Shown here in pieces: positions 60,629-64,000 of a stretch of DNA of 64,000 bases (positions within the stretch are counted from its first letter, which is position 1; the number at the start of each line of letters is the position of its first letter). Source of the DNA: Oceanidesulfovibrio indonesiensis. GTDB taxonomy: Bacteria; Desulfobacterota; Desulfovibrionia; Desulfovibrionales; Desulfovibrionaceae. A model generated the notes under the pieces. The model did no database searches. It was given only the letters and a program-made list of their open reading frames with translations, and had not been told where the DNA came from. The position numbers and the translations under genes were made by a program. The stretch lies in assembly GCF_007625075.1 (NCBI RefSeq), contig NZ_QMIE01000001.1:186001-250000 (forward strand), given 5' to 3'.

Positions 60629-61009
60629 TCAGTTGCCGGCGTGTTGCTCGATGCGCATAGCCAGCCGCCTGCCCAGGGCGGGGCTGGCCTCTCGCTGTAC
60701 TGCAAAGGCGGCCAGAGCCTCGCGCAGATCGGATACCTCGCGCGTCTCCTCGCCGCGGATGGTCAGGAGAATGCGGCCGCCGTGCAGGAATTCCACGGCG
60801 CCGGCGTCCACCCATCCCCAGATGGGGTGGTCGTACTCCACATGCACGAGAGTGCCGGTGTCGTGCGATTCGGTTTTCAGGGCAAAGTCATCGAGATTCG
60901 ACTCGTCGGAAGCTTTGGCGCCGGTAATGAATATGCACAGGGCGAGAACGGCGCACAGGGTGAAAACGGCAATGTAGCGATTGGTGCAAAGAACAGCTTG
61001 ATGCAGCAT
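60629..61009 (-). CDS. Small exported protein of unknown function
   Basis: A 126-residue protein starting MLHQAVLCTNRYIAVFTLCAVLAL after AGGAG. A signal peptide or anchor ends near TGAKA-SD. The mature part has a strand-rich segment (GTLVHVEYDHPIWGWVDAGAVEF, shown here only as a description) and a helical C-terminus (ALGRRLAMRIEQ). No family is recognised. It is upstream of, and on the same strand as, the PilB-like gene, with 230 bases between them. Confidence 0.55.
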   Translation of the reverse strand: MLHQAVLCTNRYIAVFTLCAVLALCIFITGAKASDESNLDDFALKTESHDTGTLVHVEYDHPIWGWVDAGAVEFLHGGRILLTIRGEETREVSDLREALAAFAVQREASPALGRRLAMRIEQHAGN

Positions 61010-61571
61010 ACAAGACGACTCCTTGTGCCGGGTTGCGGGCTGTGTCCGACATCCAACCATTGTAAACCATGCGGGCTGGTATGCAACCCCCTGCTTGCTG
61101 AATTATCCTTCATGTGAACCGTAGCGTTTCCGAAGGAATGGACAGGCTGGAAGTTCGGCAAAATACTGTACGCAACATGAATAGGAGAATGTGACAGCGT
61201 GTGCAGAACGTGCGCTTTGCTGCTTCGATCGCTCTCGATGGAGTCTGGCGTTGCGGCGCAGATGCTGGGACATGGGCCGCGTGGTCGAAGAAGCGAATTG
61301 CAGGCAGAATTTTTAAAAAAAGTTTAGAAAAAGTCTTGACAAAAAAGCATTAATGGTGGTTACGTTTTCCTAAGCCTGGGGCACTCGTGACGGCGGACAG
61401 AGGAAGAGAATAAACGTACAGAGCTCCTGCTCCCACAAATCTCCACTCGCCATCGCACGGTGCGCTCGGGTTTTTTTCTCGCCGTTTCGTTCTTGCTTTA
61501 TTTATCCTTTTTCGTCTGCTGCACCGTCCTCTCTCCCGAGTCGCTTTTCCTCGAGACCCCCTGTGGTTTCA
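61010..61571. other. Long non-coding region with possible transcript
   Basis: No gene is seen in about 560 bases. It contains a near-perfect -35 element (see 61336-61364) followed by about 100 bases with no start codon in a usable context and then seven T residues at 61471-61477 after GC-rich DNA. A short untranslated RNA is possible, but the hairpin before the T-run is poor. Confidence 0.35.
61336..61364 (+). promoter_or_regulatory. Candidate sigma70 promoter of an orphan transcript
   Basis: TTGACA at 61336-61341 is a perfect -35 box in an A-rich context; about 17-18 bases later lies GTTACGT, a poor -10. The next coding gene starts 350 bases downstream. Confidence 0.35.
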
Positions 61572-61617
61572 TATTACTGGGAGCAGAAAATTTTTACATT
61601 TTCGCGCCCCAGTAATA
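61572..61617. repeat. Palindromic repeat, single unit (copy 3)
   Basis: ATTACTGGG at the left and CCCCAGTAAT at the right are mirror images. Between them GCAGAAAATTTTTACATTTTCGCG matches the right arm of the elements at 33271 and 45000 read on the other strand. This shows the family exists as single units and as inverted doublets. It lies about 100 bases before the YbhB-family gene. Confidence 0.85.
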
Positions 61618-61712
61618 GGCGCTCGTCCTTTCATCGCGCCGCTGAGGTGTGCTATGCTCGGGCGTGTTTCTGCTTATGAACCGAGAACGCAAACGACGCG
61701 GAGGTTATCCCC

Positions 61713-62171
61713 ATGGCGATGAATCTCACGAGCCCTGCCTTTGAACACGGCAAGCCCATACCCACCCGCCACTCCTGCGACGGCGAGAACGTCTCCCCGG
61801 AAATGACCTGGTCCGACGTGCCTGATGCGGCGACTTCCCTTGTACTGATCTGCGACGACCCGGACGCGCCTGGCGGCACTTTCGACCATTGGGTGGTCTA
61901 CAACCTGTCACGGGACCTGGAAGGCCTGGATGAGGATATCCCCCCCATTGATGCGCTTGAAGACGGCGGCAATCAGGGCGTCAACGATTTCGGCAAGATC
62001 GGCTACGGCGGCCCATGTCCGCCGTCCGACACGCACCGGTACTACTTCACGCTATACGCTGTGGAAGACACGCTGCACTTTGCCGAACCGCCCACCAAAC
62101 AGGATGTGCTCGACGCCATCGAGGGCAAGGTGGTGGACAAGGCCCAACTCATGGGCACGTATACACGCTGA
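61713..62171 (+). CDS. YbhB/YbcL family protein (Raf kinase inhibitor-like)
   Basis: A 152-residue PEBP-fold protein of the YbhB/YbcL group. The ligand-pocket motifs are complete: SCDGENVSPEMTW near residue 21, CDDPDAPGGTFDHWVVYNL near 47, and GYGGPCPPSDTHRYYF near 97. A good GGAGG site precedes MAMNLTSPAF, and a second ATG two codons later is possible. The cytoplasmic role is unknown. Confidence 0.93.
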   Translation: MAMNLTSPAFEHGKPIPTRHSCDGENVSPEMTWSDVPDAATSLVLICDDPDAPGGTFDHWVVYNLSRDLEGLDEDIPPIDALEDGGNQGVNDFGKIGYGGPCPPSDTHRYYFTLYAVEDTLHFAEPPTKQDVLDAIEGKVVDKAQLMGTYTR

Positions 62172-62289
62172 CTAATGATGTGAACAGGGCAGTCCCTCTG
62201 CTCAACACTGGGGGGCGCTGCGCCCTGTGTCCCGGAAGGGGGGCGAGGATCAATGATCCCCGTTATGCAGAGGCATGAGCGGAAGATTC
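62172..62289. terminator. Convergent gap with possible bidirectional hairpins
   Basis: Between two convergent stop codons lie GGGGGGCGC-TGC-GCCC-type and GGATCAATGATCC inverted repeats, and an outer CCTCTGC (about 62196) / GCAGAGG (about 62267) pair. No clear T-run is present, so function as a terminator is inferred from position only. Confidence 0.35.
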
Positions 62290-63081
62290 TCAGGCATCGA
62301 GTTCGGTCACGGCCGATTCGAGGTGTTCGATCCAGATGTCGGCGAGGCCTTCGTTCTCCACGGCCCCGCGCATGATCGGGATGCAGGAGAAGCCTGCGGC
62401 TTCGATGCGGGATTTCCATGAATCGGGGCCGGCGCCTGCCATGTCTCGCTGCACGTGGGCGCCCACCACGGCCAGCAGGGGGACGAGCCAGATTGTGGCG
62501 ACATGTTCCTTGCGCAGGTCCGCCAGCAGCGGTTCCAGGGACTGAATACCCTCCAGGGTGCCGAGTCGCACAAGCGGGTCGCGGGTGGTCAGGGCGGCGG
62601 CGAGGCGGTCGTAGGCCGCGTCGCCATGGTGCCAGGTGCCGTGCCCCATGATGAGCACAGCCTCGCCCTCGCTGCGTTCCGTCGGCAGATGCCGGATGAT
62701 GGCGTCGGCTGTATTGTCTACATCCGTCTCGCAGGCCAGGAGCGGCGCGCCGAGTGTTGCGCGGCGGATGACGCCGTCCTCCACGGCAGTCATGACGGCG
62801 CGCTCCATGTCCTCGAATTCCTTGCCGGGGATCACATGCAAAGACTGCACTGCCACGGTCTCGAACCGCTCAAAGCCGATGCGGGCGATGGCCTTGCTCA
62901 CGGAATCGGTTTTTTTGCCTTCGCCGGCAAGTCGTTCGCGGATGAGGCCGGATGTAAAGGCCCAGCGCACGGGGCGTCCCGGGAATGCCTGGCGGACCTT
63001 GGTCTCGAACACGGCGAGGATGCGGTGCGCCTGGGGTTCGCTGGAGCCGAAGGCGGCCAGGAGGATTGCCGAGTTGCTCAT
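62290..63081 (-). CDS. cbiK: Sirohydrochlorin cobaltochelatase, CbiK type
   Basis: A 263-residue anaerobic chelatase that inserts Co2+ (or Fe2+ for siroheme) into sirohydrochlorin. Visible marks are LLAAFGSSEPQA at the start, QSLHVIPGKEFEDM with the first metal-binding His (about residue 95), and MGHGTWHHGD with the second (about 154). There is no signal peptide at the chosen ATG (MSNSAILLA), so it is the cytoplasmic form. The frame upstream is not conserved. Corrinoid and siroheme needs are high in sulfate reducers. Confidence 0.92.
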   Translation of the reverse strand: MSNSAILLAAFGSSEPQAHRILAVFETKVRQAFPGRPVRWAFTSGLIRERLAGEGKKTDSVSKAIARIGFERFETVAVQSLHVIPGKEFEDMERAVMTAVEDGVIRRATLGAPLLACETDVDNTADAIIRHLPTERSEGEAVLIMGHGTWHHGDAAYDRLAAALTTRDPLVRLGTLEGIQSLEPLLADLRKEHVATIWLVPLLAVVGAHVQRDMAGAGPDSWKSRIEAAGFSCIPIMRGAVENEGLADIWIEHLESAVTELDA

Positions 63082-63264
63082 GATGCTCGATCGTAGGCCA
63101 AAGAGGCGATGCCGGCAATACGAATACGGTTGCGGCGGCGGAGTGTGCGAATGGTTCTTGTTTTTCTCTACAAAAATTCGTAGATGATTGTAGAATGGGA
63201 AATAGCCCGAAAAATACTCGGTCGTTGCCGCGCATGCGCACACAAATCAAGCAAGGAAGCTGAC

Positions 63265-64000
63265 ATGGCCCCACAGGATACGGACAACAAGTCGAACACG
63301 TCGCCGTCCTCAGACAGTCGGCCGGCGGCGGCAAGGCCAGACACGGCAAAGCCGTTCTACATCGTAGGCATCGGCGCGTCGGCCGGCGGGTTGGAGGCGT
63401 TGGAGTCCTTTTTCGACAACATGCCGCTCGGTACGGACTGCGCGTTCGTAATCGTCCAGCACCTCTCGCCGGACTACAAAAGCCTGATGCCCGAGCTCCT
63501 GAACCGGCATACGCAGTTCAAGATACAGCAGGCCGAGGAAGGCATGCGGGTGGAGCCGGGCCACATCTACCTGAATCATCCAAAAAAGAACCTGATCATC
63601 TTCAATGGCACGCTGTTTTTCGCGCCCAAAGAGGACGGACTCAACCTGCCCATCGACATCTTCCTGCGCTCGCTGGCGGATGATCAGGGGGAGAAGGCTA
63701 TCGGCATCATCCTTTCCGGCACAGGCACGGACGGCACCCGCGGCATCCGCGCCATCAAGGAGGCCGGGGGCATGGTGATGGTGCAGGACGAAGAGAGCGC
63801 CCAATTCGACGGCATGCCGCGATCGGCAGTGAGCACGGGCATCGTGGACTACGTGCTTCCGCCGGGGCGCATGCCCGACGAATTGAAGAGCTTCATCGCC
63901 GGCCGGTACTCCCTGGCCAGCAGAGGCGGTCAGCAGGCTCTTGGCTCTGAGGATTCCGTGGCCAAGATACTCGGGATGATCCGGACCAGGACAGGCATCG
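63265..64000 (+). CDS. CheB-type methylesterase domain protein, 5' part only
   Basis: The gene runs off the right edge; 245 codons are visible. After a 30-residue Ser/Pro/Asp-rich lead, a CheB methylesterase domain follows with catalytic Ser in GIGASAGGLEAL, His in VIVQHLSPDY and Asp in SGTGTDGTRG. There is no receiver domain before it. Such proteins usually continue into CheR methyltransferase and PAS/kinase domains, which is the likely full form here. AAGGAAG precedes the ATG. It is divergent from cbiK. Confidence 0.9.
   Translation, partial: MAPQDTDNKSNTSPSSDSRPAAARPDTAKPFYIVGIGASAGGLEALESFFDNMPLGTDCAFVIVQHLSPDYKSLMPELLNRHTQFKIQQAEEGMRVEPGHIYLNHPKKNLIIFNGTLFFAPKEDGLNLPIDIFLRSLADDQGEKAIGIILSGTGTDGTRGIRAIKEAGGMVMVQDEESAQFDGMPRSAVSTGIVDYVLPPGRMPDELKSFIAGRYSLASRGGQQALGSEDSVAKILGMIRTRTGI

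Overview
The window looks like a chromosomal segment of a GC-rich, anaerobic, sulfate-reducing bacterium of the Desulfovibrionales. Marker genes are a 39-residue desulforedoxin, an echABCDEF energy-converting hydrogenase, a second cytosolic NAD(P)-linked [NiFe] hydrogenase, a CbiK-type cobaltochelatase, a bacteriohemerythrin and thyX in place of thyA. No prophage, insertion sequence, CRISPR array or rRNA was seen. Dispersed palindromic repeats are the only mobile-looking DNA.

Layout. (1) 0.1-6.3 kb: DNA metabolism on the + strand: yebC, ruvC, ruvA, ruvB, thyX, then a dnaA gene preceded by about 870 bp of non-coding DNA with an AT-rich patch and CCACA-core boxes. (2) 6.3-9.7 kb: a three-gene minus-strand unit of a multidomain signalling protein whose receiver, kinase and GGDEF motifs are all degraded, an LPP20-like secreted protein and a UPF0280 protein. 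(3) 9.9-12.5 kb: metY, two cold-shock proteins, an amphi-Trp protein. (4) 12.6-23.9 kb: a hydrogenase region: the Ech operon, two secreted proteins of unknown function, and hydBGDA. (5) 24-28 kb: cation/Ca2+ exchanger, cation diffusion facilitator and umuDC. (6) 28-33 kb: the phosphate transport genes in the unusual order pstC-pstA-pstS-pstB.

(7) 33.6-38 kb: a BI-1 family protein, RNase R and a glycosyltransferase. (8) 38.2-41.8 kb: a sigma54-type two-component system divergent from a secreted DUF4168 protein that has its own -24/-12 promoter, a layout like zraSR/zraP. (9) 41.9-44.9 kb: rfbD/rfbB, tRNA-Val(CAC), desulforedoxin and a DUF3096 peptide. (10) 45.2-47.8 kb: a TrkA/universal-stress regulator with a CPA2 antiporter. 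(11) 48.1-57.9 kb: three paralogous membrane proteins leading into a MoxR-DUF58-DUF4129-DUF4350 operon, with SpoIIM-like and RDD membrane proteins at its end. (12) 58-64 kb: hemerythrin, a GspE/PilB ATPase, a small secreted protein, a YbhB-family protein, cbiK and the start of a CheB-type protein cut by the window edge.

Points most worth a second look are the REPIN-like palindromic repeat family (33.3, 45.0, 47.9 and 61.6 kb), the multiply degraded signalling protein, the Cys-to-Asp change at the first cluster motif of the HydD small subunit, the sigma54/DUF4168 module, the divergent DnaA with origin-like upstream DNA, and the MoxR locus with its RHEN-motif membrane paralogues. All family assignments come from reading motifs in the sequence and general knowledge; no database search was run.
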